Shown here piece by piece: positions 37,901 to 49,900 of a stretch of 64,000 nt of DNA; within the stretch, counting starts at the first letter, position 1, and the number at the start of each line of letters is the position of its first letter. Position numbers and translations under genes: made by a program. The notes under the pieces were generated by a model that saw nothing but the letters and a program-made list of their open reading frames with translations, searched no databases and was not told the DNA's origin. Origin of the DNA: Sciurus carolinensis (lineage: Eukaryota > Chordata > Mammalia > Rodentia > Sciuridae); contig NC_062213.1 of NCBI RefSeq assembly GCF_902686445.1, forward strand, positions 9,731,241-9,795,240, in the 5' to 3' direction.

Positions 37901-40900
37901 CGTTACTCAAGCTGACCAAGAGCCACCAGCACCAGCAACTCACCAGAACTCAGGAAGCCGAAGACACCCACTCGGTAGTTGGCAGTGACCACGACGAGGT
38001 TTCCAATAGCAGCCAGGACTGAGCCATCGATCGCCAACCGCCCTTCTGCGGTGTTGTGGAAGAACACCAGCACTGATGCGTTGGGGGCCTGCGGGGTGGC
38101 AAAGGGCGTCCACGCATTGGGGGTTGTTCAGGTCTGGTCCATTTCCACTGCAAGAGCTTGTGGAGGGCTCTTTCCATGCTGGACCCCTTCTCAGGCCCTA
38201 AGGAGTGCTCACACCTGGACTGTCTCACTGCCTCCCCACCACGAGGCACCAACATCCCCTAGGGCTGGGGACAAACTACATGGTGCAGTCACAGAGAGGA
38301 AGAGGCTGACCAGGACCCAACCCTGTCTCCTCCATCACACTCTCCAGAAGCTTCCTCAGTGATGCTGTGTCTCAGGTGCTGCCACTGGTAGAACTAGTCT
38401 TCAAAGTTGAGACCTAACACGCCACAGGAAGCCAGCTCAGGCCGTCTTGTCTTCTTGGGTCGGGGCTGCCCCACAGGTCAGAGATGTGCTCTGACCCCTC
38501 CAAAAGTCCCCTGAGTGATCCCTACTGGGTGCCATGCCAGCTGGCAGGCCCTGCTGATGGTGTGGGCAAGGGACAGAGGATGGGCTGGAGCTCAGCCTCT
38601 GCAAACACAACGCCAAAAGTGCCCAGGCTTTGGCCACTCCTCCTCAGGGCCTATCCCTGGGGTCGCTGCCCACCCCCACAGAGTCAAGACTCCCCGCCCA
38701 GGGCCCGAATGGGGCCATGGAAATAGCCAGAGACAGAAATGGCACACTGTCACTGACTAGGAACTTCCCTAAGCAATGGAGCTTGGGGTTTGGAATCAGG
38801 AGAAGGCCCCGTGCCCTCCCGTCAGGTGCCGTGTCCTTAAGTCATTTAGCCCTTCTCAGCTTCAGTCTCTGCACCTGCAATGGGAGAAATGTTTCTATCT
38901 ACGTTGACGGCTCGCTCTCTTCCCGCCTATCCTCCTCCTAGAGGGCGGTGAGCCGCAGGGCTGGGATTTCTTTGGGGTGCGTTCTGGGGGCCAGCACAGC
39001 CAGCACTCTGAGCTCACCATGTTCTCGGGGACAAACACATTGAGATACAAGCAGTCTTCACTGACTCCAGGAGGCGTGGGTGTCGGGGTGCCCGGCTGCC
39101 AGCAGCTGGCCCTGCAGAGACAAACTGGTAACTTCCAGGGGGAAAAACCAAGCAGGAATGCCCCATCCTCCCTCCCCACCTTCCATCCATGCCAGAGCCC
39201 ACCCACCACCCCATCCCAAAGGCCTGGCATCCTACCCACTCCATGGCAACGGGGCCGGTTCAGAGCACAGAGTGGCCAGCGAAGGGAAGGGAAGAGTGGG
39301 TGCCCATAACTATCTCCGGCTGGCCTGTGGAGGGATGCTCCCCAGGCACATCGTGCCGACCCAGAGGGAAACGTGCTGACCCAATGGCCCAAGATAGAGA
39401 AGGGCACAGCGGGCGCCTCAGGACCTTGGTCCTTCCTTGCTCCAGGATGCAGGCCTTTGTCTGGGCGGAGGTGTCTGGCCGGCTTTCCATGCCAATACAC
39501 TGAGTCGGGGGCCAGCTCAAGCATATCCTGAGACCACCACCTTCTGGACCAGGTTTAAAAGCAGCACAGAGAAATCTGCCCAAGGGGACACTTGACTCAG
39601 CCCCCAAGCCTCAGTGGCCCTGGGCTACAGTGACCAAGCTCTCCATCACTGTCTGTTCAAGGCCTCTGGGACCCCGTGGCCTCATCTGTCTAGTGGGCGT
39701 GTCCGGCACAACAAGGTGCTCTGATCAGCGTCTGGTTCCCAGGTGCAGGAGACTTGAATCCACACTCCTCTGCATCCTGCTGCCACTGTTTCAGGGAGCC
39801 CTTTATCTCTCTTCTGGGAGCCACTTCAGGAACGGTCAGCCCATCCCTGTATCCGCTCACAGGCCTGGGGACCTGCTCAGCGGCCAGCCACAGTCAGTAG
39901 TGGACGTGGAGGATGCAACTGCCTGGGGACAGAGCCGTGTGAGGCCCGCTGGAAGGGGAGGGCAGATGGGGGCAGAGGCCCACAGTGGGTGCTCCTTCAC
40001 AGGTGTGCCGAATGTGCTTTAATTAGAAAAGCATCATGAAATTATTCTTCAACATGTCAGCTATTAAAAGTGAAAAATTTCAACAAGATGAAATGATAGG
40101 TTATGAGTGCTTTTGAAAAAGATAAAAAAAGGCAACATTTCATAATTTTGTACCAATTGGGGGGTGGGATTTGAGCCTTCTAAATTTTTCTTTACCATTG
40201 GCTCATTTATGCTTTCTGCAATGCTGTATTTCCAGCCCCATTAAAGTTAGAAGTCACTGGGGCAGCTTAAGTTTGACCAGTGCAAAACATGTGCAGAGTG
40301 ACCCACGTACCCCATCTCAAGGTGTGGCCCGTAGGAGCCTCCCTGTAGATATCTCCAAAGCTGCACTTTCCTCTCCAGATGCAATTCCCCAGGAGACCTT
40401 GGAAAAATGCTGAAGAAGGCAGAGCCTCCACCAGACTAGTGCCCCGAATCACCACATGGAGCAGAGCACACAGGCCCCTGGTGTCCATCCAGGGGTGGAC
40501 TTAACATGAGCAACAGAGGGTTGACCCAGTGGTACTTGGGGCACACCTGTTACTGCATTTAATGTTGTCTTACTAAGACATCCCACCCCCTCACACCGCT
40601 CAAATCAGAGTACACCAGTCACCCAAATCATGGCACTTAACCCATACCTCGGTTTGGTGGCATCCCAGGAGCCTGTCCAATTTGAGGGCTCTGGTGCCCG
40701 GAAGCGACTCTCTGCCAGGGGTGGTGTGGCGTATGGGACTCCAAGGAACTGGTTCACTTGCTTCCAAGCAGAGCCCACTTGAAAGACCTGAGACCTGCCC
40801 AGCAGCTGGCCATGGGTGGCAAGGGACACAGAGGGCACAGACGCTTCCTCGTAGCGCAGCAGAGGGACACCTAGTGAGCAGGGGAGTGGGGAGGGAGGTA

Positions 40901-43900
40901 GCAGTGAGTCCTGGTCTCAGGAATTCTGAATGTGCCCTACACAAAAGAGAAACTATCTCTGTTTCTTGTGCCTCAAAAATGTCGGGCGTCATTGACAGCT
41001 TAGGTGCAGTCAGGTTCACTTTCAGTGTCAACAGCAGCCTCAAACAATGGCAGAGACCTCTGGCCCTTATTAGGAACCAGGCACGTGCAAAGCACAGCAC
41101 TAATTCTCCTTTTGGTGGATTTTCTCCTGGGTTCTTCCCAAAGCCGAGGCCCCTGGGAAGCAGAGGCTGATCCAGGCCCAGACGCTTACCCTGCTCTGGG
41201 GCCTCCAGAAGGAACGCCAGGGGGCAGGGTCCAGCCCTCAGGACACCTGGAGTGGGGCCCCTCATCAAACACACCCCTGACTGCCACAGTGAAATGTGCA
41301 GGCTCTTCCTACACAGTGGGACGAGTAGAAAGCACACTTTCTTCTGAACTTCCAGGTCATTTTCTTGCCAACAAGTGAGTTTTCAGTAAATTTACCAAAA
41401 TAAAAAGGGCTTTCAGAAGATGCAGAGTCGAGCCCTGCAGCTGAGGACCTGGGCCAGATTGCATTTCCATGGTGGAGAAATAGGCTGGGGCCGCAGGTGG
41501 TGGCCTGCCGGCACCACAGGCTGACGTGGGCTCGGGGCTTGCCCCTCTGAACCAGCCCCCTCGCGTGCGTATGAGTCACAGCTGGGCCAGACCTTCCTTG
41601 CCCCACAGAGCCCACACCTGCCATTCCCCTGTCCTCCGCCTGCCACCTCTGCTCAGCCTGCCTGCCTCAGCCAGTCAGGTTATCTGCCCCTCTGCCTCCC
41701 TATCTTATTTCCTCCACCACACTTTCTTTCACTTATTCATAGATTCAATAAACTTTTGTTGGACCCGGGCTCAGTGCCAAGTGCTGCCCTCTGGGACTTG
41801 AGACAGGCCCATGTCTGATTACGCACAAGATGAAGGGCCTTGCACAAAGGAAACGGTGGACACTTGTGAAGAGAGACTCGTGTGGTGGACAGAAGTCTCT
41901 TACTATTGCTAACGAGCAGGTTTGGTCTGCTGACTCCACTCTCAGCTAATCGGCAGACAGAGGTTTCCTGCTTCTCCACTGCTCCTTCTGACATATGTCT
42001 CTGTCACAGTGATGATAAACAGAAGAGTGGGGCAAGGGGACAGACAGGCAGAAGCCTGTCCCTCCCCAGAGCTCACTGTAATCAGATGGCCTAGGGGACA
42101 TTTGACCACGTCTGGAGACATTTTTGGTTGTCACAGGGTAGGGGAGAGACGTTACTAGCATCTCCTAGGAGACCCTAAGCACCCTACAATAGATGGCCAG
42201 CCCCGTCCCCAACAAAGAATGTTCCATCTCCAGACGTCAGTGGGCTCTGAGGTTGAGGAACCTTGTATCGTGTCTGCTCAGGACCCTCAGGACCCTGAGG
42301 GGCAGCACGGAGACCCACAGAAGGTCTGGGAAGTGCAGCCCGCCTGTGCCTCACACGACAGGAAAACTGCTTATTGGGCCAACTTGGAAATCTGCATTTC
42401 CCTCCCCTGAGGTAGGTATGGGGGCAGCCCCTGCAACCCAATGGTGTTAAGAACAAATGGCGATGCTCCTGGCCGGCTGGCAGAGGCTGCAGGCGGCGTG
42501 CAGGCGGCATGTGCTCGGATGCCCTGGTTTATGAATGAATTCAAGGATGCACAGATGCAGGGCCTTATGGATGTGTGGATACGTGGATGGTTGTGGATGG
42601 ATGGTTGGGTGAATCAGCGGAAGGAGTAAAGGAAGGGTAGAGTCAGGGAGGGAGAGAAAGAGGGAGAAGAGAGTCAGAAAGCAAAGTGAACGAAGCTCTC
42701 CACTGCCAGAGCTCAGGAGTGTGAGTCGGTGCTCGCGGTGGGAGCTCAGGATGGGAAGAATCAGTTTCTGTTTTTGGATCTAGGCTCAACCACAGATCAG
42801 GACTGATCTCAGCCCCCAGTTCCTTCTCACGGGTTTTCCTGTTACAGCTGTAAATCCAAGGGTCCCAGGTGAGCCCTCAGGACCGTGGTGCTAATGCAGC
42901 AGAGCTTTCTCTTGCTGTGCAGGAAACAGCCATGGTTCACGAACATGGCCCCATTCTAAGATGGGAGGAAAGCCAGAAAAATACAAAGGCTGAAGCTTTT
43001 TGAGGGAACGCAAGCTGCTTTCCCGTGGATGGAGGTATTTGATCCGCCCTTCGAGGCTGCCCAGTGAAATCGAAATTGGGGAAAATGTTAGAGGTGCAGC
43101 TCCCCCTTTGAACTCTTTTGCAGAATTGGAGGATTCTTTCCAAAATACCCACATTCTCAGGACACGTGACTAGCTGGGCTAGGAAAATCCCACGTGTCTG
43201 CGTGGGCGCATGTGTGTATGCTGCTACTTAGGAAGTGAGCGTTTCATGTGGAATTTCAGTCACGCTAAATTAATAGAGAAGCAGTCTAATTTTTTTTCTA
43301 TAGAACTCAGACCTTGACATTAAGTAAGGCATTTCTCGGTAGAACCATCACACAGATCAGCTACTGGTGCCAGCTTGACTCAATAATGTAAGTGGCCAGG
43401 GAGATGGAAGATAAGGCCCAAGACCTGCCCAGGTCTGGGGTACACCCTCTGTTCAGAAGGCTGAGTGCAGGAGGATCAGGAGAGGAGGCTGTCCCTGGAA
43501 CCCAGGAAGCAGAAGGCTGTCAGTGCTGGAGGACGAGGTGGGGCCAGCACAACGGCGCCCTGGCCTTGGCCTAAGGTCTTACTGGAGCCCAGTCACGCCC
43601 ACGTCACGCCTCTGACTTTGACATACTGCTCTTGCTGCTCTCACGCTACAGGGGCAGGTGCAGGCTTGCTGAAGAGGGGTGTAGCAGTGAAGCCCAACAA
43701 CAGAAGTCTGGCCCTTTAGGGAAAATATGTGAGGCCCCCGCTCAGGAGACGTGGGCAGCACTCAGTGGTCACCTGTTTTCTCCAACAAACGCGTCTGGTG
43801 CCGAGGGCGCCCCCAGCTGTGTCCCCTGGGCAACAACTGCTGTGGGATTTGCTCAGCGATGGTGCTGCCTGCTGCTCTCCCGGGCCTCCTCCAGCCTCCC

Positions 43901-46900
43901 CAGTACCCGGCTCATCGCTGTAAAGCCTGAGGCCTAGCAGCTCCATATCAAGCTCTGTGCTGTTCCGTTGCGTGGATTTGGGATGCACCCGGGGCCTCGC
44001 ACATTCTAGGCAAGCGCTCTGCCTCTGAGCCCCACCTGGCCCTGAGGGTTCTTCCATCTAGGGACATCTCAGCTCATGTGGGGACGGCCTCCTTCTCCAG
44101 GGTGTTTATGACGTGGCACGCAGGCCGTGTGGGTCTGCAGGAGAGGCTGGCGTTGTGAGACGGGAGCCCTGGCTCCAAGTCCCTGTCCTGGTACTCCTAG
44201 CTGAGAAAGATCAGGGCACTAACAGCTTCCCGGGAATCATCTCCTGACGGCTAGGACGGAGAAACCCAGGTCCTGCTGCCTGCGAGAGTGGTGTGAGACC
44301 AGAGGAGACAAGGCACGAGAAGGAGCTCGCCATGACAAGGCAGAAATAAAAACATGGCTTATTTAATCATTATACTAAGAAATCCAAAGGCTGAAATGGC
44401 TTCTAAACTCAAAAAAATAAATGAACGAAAGCGATGCGAAGCTGAGAGTTTCCCTACCTTCCTCTGTCCACCCCAGCTGAGTGCCACCCAGCCCAGGGAA
44501 ACTCTGGCCAACTTTCCCTTAAAATTCACAAAGCCAGTGCCACCAGTCGCCAGGCGCACAGTCCTTCCCAGCTCCACGGGTTCCTGGGAACGGCTGCGAA
44601 GGCCCAGGGGAGGCTCACCTGGCTTCCGGTAGATGTGGGTGGCCTCTTCGCGGAGCAGGAGGCGGCAGCTCTGGCCCTGCAGGCTGTGCGTGCAGCTGTG
44701 GGTGTCGGCGTAGAACACGCACCTCACGCCCCCGTCGCGGGCCTGCACTGTGGTGACCAGGCAGGCCTGGTGGCGGGAACATTCTGCAGAGAAGAGACGG
44801 GGAGTGAGGCCTGGGCCTCAGAGATGGCCTCGCTGGTACGAGCAGGCATGGCGGTGTGCACGCTGCGTCTGTCCATCCTGCCTTCCGTCTGCCCAGCCTC
44901 CCCTCAGTCTACCTTCCAGCAGAGGCAAGGCGTCTGCTGCTCCCTTCACTCGTGAAGTTGCTCTTGCCATTTCCCTGCTTAGCACATTTCCCTGGCTCCG
45001 CGTGGGCTTCGGGGTGAAGTCCTAATAGCCAGGGCTCTTCCTGGTCTAGCCCTTGCCTTGCTCTTCATCCTCATCTCCCTCTGTCCCCTCTGAATGCTTC
45101 TGCACCCTGTAACATACTAGCCACACGCCAGCAGGGACTATGTCCTTTACCATGCAAGCCAGGTATTACGCTAGACAACTTAAACTACTTCATGGCATTG
45201 GGTACTAAGAACAACTCTGAAAATAGTGCTGCTTCATTTGATTAGGCAATCAGTGGATGGCCTGCAGGCCTTATTCAGAGTCCAGTTTCTGAATGGCACC
45301 ACCCAGAGTTGGGCAGTACACAACTGATACATCTGTACATGGAGGCCCATTCTGTAAGGTAAACATGGTTTTGTGCATACTATCATCTAATCTTGCAGGG
45401 GAGATTCATGGAATTCATAGAATTTTAGAAGGGTTCAGAAGCTTGGATGGGTATAAATGGTATCTGACCTCAGTCACTTTAGAAGCTAAAAGTCTTTGAG
45501 GAATATTCTGAACAAGTGGTTACCTAGTTTTTGTTTGAAAACCACAGATAGCTAAAAACTCTTTAAAGGAATTATGCATCTGAGTAATTCTGTCTAGTAT
45601 AAAGTTCTCCAAGTTGCATTGAAAAATATCTCTTGAAATTTAAGTTTTACTCATAGGTCTTACACTGGCCCGAGGACCTGCCCCTCTCCTGGTCCCCAGG
45701 GCCTACCTGCCGTCTGCAGAGGGTCACGGCACCCACGCATGGTGTCTGCCTCACACTAGCCCCAGACCCTCCAGGCCTTCCTCCACCCTGGAACAAGGCC
45801 TCTCATTGGCTGCCAGGCGTAGGGACTGCCCCGTGGGGAGTGGGCCACCTGCCCAGCCCTCCTCCTCCCTGCCGGTCTCTCCCGCCCAGCGCTCCCAGGC
45901 TGTCCTGGAGCCTCACATTTCTGTGACGTCAGAGCCTTAGGCAGCCCTGGGGAGGCCCCGCCCACCCTCAGGGGGGGCAGACTCTCCTCACCCAACAAGC
46001 AGAAGTCTCGGGCGGCCGCAAAGTCGCTGGTGGCAGCAGTGCTGACGTGGGCCACGTCAAAGTCCCTGATGGAAGGGTCCACAGCCACCGAAGAGAGGGC
46101 CAGGGACTGCCACGAGTCCAGAGCGACTGGAAGAGAAAGCAGGCTGGGTGCACATGGAGAAGGGAGGCTGGCCAATGTCCAGAGGCAGTCCCAGGGCCTC
46201 TCTCCAGAGCCTCCATTCCCAGGTCACCTGTGCCTTCATCCAACCCTCTATCTATGACTGGTTACCCCGCCCCCGCTGTCCAGGCCAAGCTTTGTGCTCA
46301 AGCCTAGGGGCTCAGAAGTTAAAAACCAAGACAAACGGTGGCATGGCCACTTCTACGAAGCAGTTCACAGTGGGACAGGAGAGAAGTGGAGAGGGCAGGA
46401 GTGACTTGAAGCAGCGGCAGACAACAGGCAGGGTGGCCCGGGTGCCAACGACAGGGCAGACTCATCAGTTTGTCCTGAGATGCTGCCTTGGGTCCCTACA
46501 GACCCCACCTCGCTCACCCTCCCCAAGCCTGTGGCTGTAGGGACACTGCTGGGCACTGCCCAGGGCTCCCTTCAAGAGCCGAGTGTGATTCCCCGACTGG
46601 GGAAGTCGTTGACTCTCCACTGCGTCCTTTTCCAGGAACTGCCCTTGAGCTAAGGGAGTTGGCTCCCTAACCCAGGGACAGCCTGCATCCCAAACCAGCC
46701 CACGTGGACAGACCAGGGGTGACCCCCAACCCCAGCAGGGAGAGACACTGAAGGCCACTCCTGGGGATCAGTGGCGGCACCGTCTGCCTTGCAGGGACAC
46801 TTCCTCTGCCCTCGCTGGTGACAGCTGCTGATCCCGGGCTCTGTGCACAGAGCTCTATCCCCCTCATCTTAGGGTATTTCCTGGAAACCAGCTGAGACAG

Positions 46901-49900
46901 CCTGCTTCAGCCATGACGGAGATGGGGCAAGACACACCACAGGGCCCCCGGGCACCGTGCTCCTGAGCAGCGAGAGCCGAGCTCTCTTCATAGCCAGCAG
47001 CCTGAGCCCTCGACTGCTGTTGCTGAGCCCTGAACAGAGCACCCAGCACAGCATGGCACCCAGAGACATGGCTGGGCAGAGGCCAAGAGGTCTGTGGGAC
47101 TCATCTCGCAGGTGCAGAGGTCACGGCCAGAGCCCGGCTGTGTGCCCCTGCGAGCACAGGGTGGTCCCGAGGCGTGGCAAACTGCCCTTCTGAGGAGGGC
47201 CAGGCCTATCTGTATGCATGCATCATGCTGTCCACACTGCAGTACCAGCCGCAATGCGGGCTCCCAGCATGGCTTCCATGAGCAGTCAGCAGTGCTGGTT
47301 CTAGAACACTCCAGAGAGGACTCAGGGAGGGCCCTGAAGTTACAGGAGCACATTTCTTTTTCTGCCCCTCTCCTTCCTTCTTTCCCTTCCTCCCTCCCCC
47401 TCCCTCCCTTCCTTCCCTTTTTCAGAAGATCACAGTAGCTTATCCTTTTAATAAACATTTGTGAGCATGAACCGCAGGCTACAGAACACTGTTGCACTCT
47501 TAGATACAGCACTTCAGAGTTTACAAATCATGTCTCCTCCACCACTTTTGACCTCACAGCACCCCGGATGTGGGGTGGGGCTGGGGCCCTAATGCCTCCT
47601 CATAGCATGGAGAGGTTATGTGAGTTTATCAGGAACAAGGAGCTGGAAAGCGACCAAGCCAGATGGCAGGAGGCCTCCATGCTCGAGGCCAGTTCCCCTT
47701 CTGCCCCTCTGAGCTCCCTGTCCTGGACCACCCTTTCCAGAACACTATCCCGGGCATGAGAGGCTCTTGACCTTCGAGCACCAGCTCTTAGCTATATGGG
47801 GAGCTGTAATTTCTAGCTCAAACCTGTCTTTAACACCCAGCACTGGAGTGGGGTCGCTAAAGTTAGAGTGCTAAGTAAAGCAGCAAAGCCACCCAGCTCC
47901 ACATGCCTGCTGGCTCAGGCTGCTCCCGCGGGATTTCCTAGACTGGAGCCTCCAACAGGGGCATGGACTCTCACAGCTCCGGAGGCCGGAGGTCTGGGGT
48001 CAAGGTGCTGGCCTGGCTGGGTCCGTGGTCCCTCTTCCTGGTTAACTAGCGACCAACGCCCTGCCTCACAGGGCAGAGAGCAGAGAGGGAGTGAATTTCT
48101 CGAGTCCCTTCTTAAAAGGACACTGAGGCCGTGTCTTGGTCCCATCGCCTGCCCAGGAGCCTCCTGGTGCCTCCACTGGGGGCTCAGTTTCAATCGGGGG
48201 CACAGCACACACTGCTGCACATGCTGTTTTTTTGTTTGTTTGTTTTGTTTTTCTGGTTTTTTTTTTTTTTTTTGCAATAAATAAATAAGAAGAAATAAAA
48301 GCTTCATCCAGAAGTTGCTAAATGACAGAACCAGACTTCTCAAGGGCTCAGCAAGAGGAAGGCGAAGCCCCGCACCCTGTCCTGCTGCCACAGGCTTAGA
48401 ATCTGGAGCTGTCTCTCTGCACTGGGCCTGGGTGAACCACGGGAGGCTCCCGGCCTCCTCTCCTTGGCCTCCACATGCTGCTATTTTCCTGGTCAGTACA
48501 AGCGGCATTTTGGCAGCATGATCACGCTGAGCTGCCTATTTTCAGATGGTGAGGACACTGCAATTTGAGAGAAGAGTTATGATGGGGTTTTGGGATCAAA
48601 GTTGCCAATTACAGTCCTAAAATGGAAGCCCTGACCACACTCCATGTATAATTGAAGAGTGAGAGCCATCTCTGAAGTGAAAGCCAGCCCACTTGTCACT
48701 ACTCCCGGTCCTGAGCAAGTCCCTCTGGTGCCTCCTACCCGCCCCTGCCCCAGGCTGCAGCACCCCCTGGTTGAGCCCTTGCTGTGTATGAACCCTAGCA
48801 CCTGCGGGTCCACAGGCCTCTGCTGGTGATTCCAAGAGCAAGCTTCCTGTGGCTGCATGGCATGAAGCCTGGGGGTCCTGGCAGCATCTCACGACGTCTA
48901 CCACTCACCAGGAACCCACCACCGCTGCAAACTCCCAGGCTCAGGCACTCCTGCCACCTCAGCCTCCGGAGTGGCTAGAACTACAGGCTGCGTCAAAGCA
49001 CTCGGGTTAATAGCAAAGTTCTGAAGCCTTTCAGGTGGGAAGAGCCTTTCTGGCCCCAGCCTTTCCTGGCCCACAAGCAGGCCGTGCTACTGGCCATGTT
49101 TCACAAACAGGGTATCAGGACAAGCAGTAAACACCATTTGCTTGCTAAGCAGGTAGCCAGTACCAGCTGAGCCCATTACCTATGGGCAGTGCTCCAGCTC
49201 TGTGGGCTCCGGACCCAAACCCACCACGCTGCCCACCCCTCCAGATGGAGAAGGAGTAGCACATCCAAGCTCAACCAAGGGGTCGTTGGCCAAAAGCAGA
49301 GTCCAGAATCAATTGAGTTGTCTTCATCTGGGTTTTATTCTTCTTCCTAAAACTAGCTTACAGATTGAAAAGTCATTTGCCCTTCCTTCCTTCCTTCCTT
49401 CCTTCTTTCCTTCCTTCCTTCCTTCCTTCTTTCCTTCCTTCTTTCCTTCCTTCCTTCCTTCCATCTTTCCTTCCTCCCTCCCTCCCTCCCTTCCTTCCTT
49501 CCCAGACGTCAAGTAAAGGAGGAAATGACTGATTTTTAACTAAACTCCCCCACAAAACATGTGCTCCTTAGCACTAGCATTGGCCCTGAACCTAGGGACA
49601 TACCAGGGAATGCCAGAGAGCTGCTCTCTGTACGCGGCAGGCTGGCTGAGACCTAAAGCAAAGCTTTTTCTACTTCTTTGTTTTTGCTTGTTGGAGACAC
49701 AGGTTGCCAGCCCGGTCTCAAACGCCCAGGCTCAAGCGATTCTCCTGCTTCCGCCTCCCGAGTGGCTGGAACTATAGCTGCAACAAAGCACTTGGTTTAA
49801 CAGCAGTTTTGAAACCATTCAGGCAGGAAGAGCTTTTCAGGCCCCAGCAAATGTCCATGTCTCCAAGGCGTGAGTGGAACAGGACAGACTCCAAGACATG

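Larger units (their letters stand above)
40871..44618 (-). other. TG intron 37 (3.7 kb)
   Basis: Contains a MER20 element (42091-42263), a GGAT-rich run around 42560-42610, a purine tract at about 42625-42680 and a SINE remnant (43970-44044). No gene recognised. Confidence 0.8.

Noticed and set aside
49324..49555. Open frames made of Glu-Gly-Arg-Lys or Phe-Pro-Ser repeats
   Set aside because: Direct translation of the TTCC microsatellite.
49719..49790. Alu-like sequence (GATTCTCCTGCTTCCGCCTC)
   Set aside because: Primate Alu is not expected in a rodent; the match is to the shared 7SL ancestry, so a B1-like origin is preferred.
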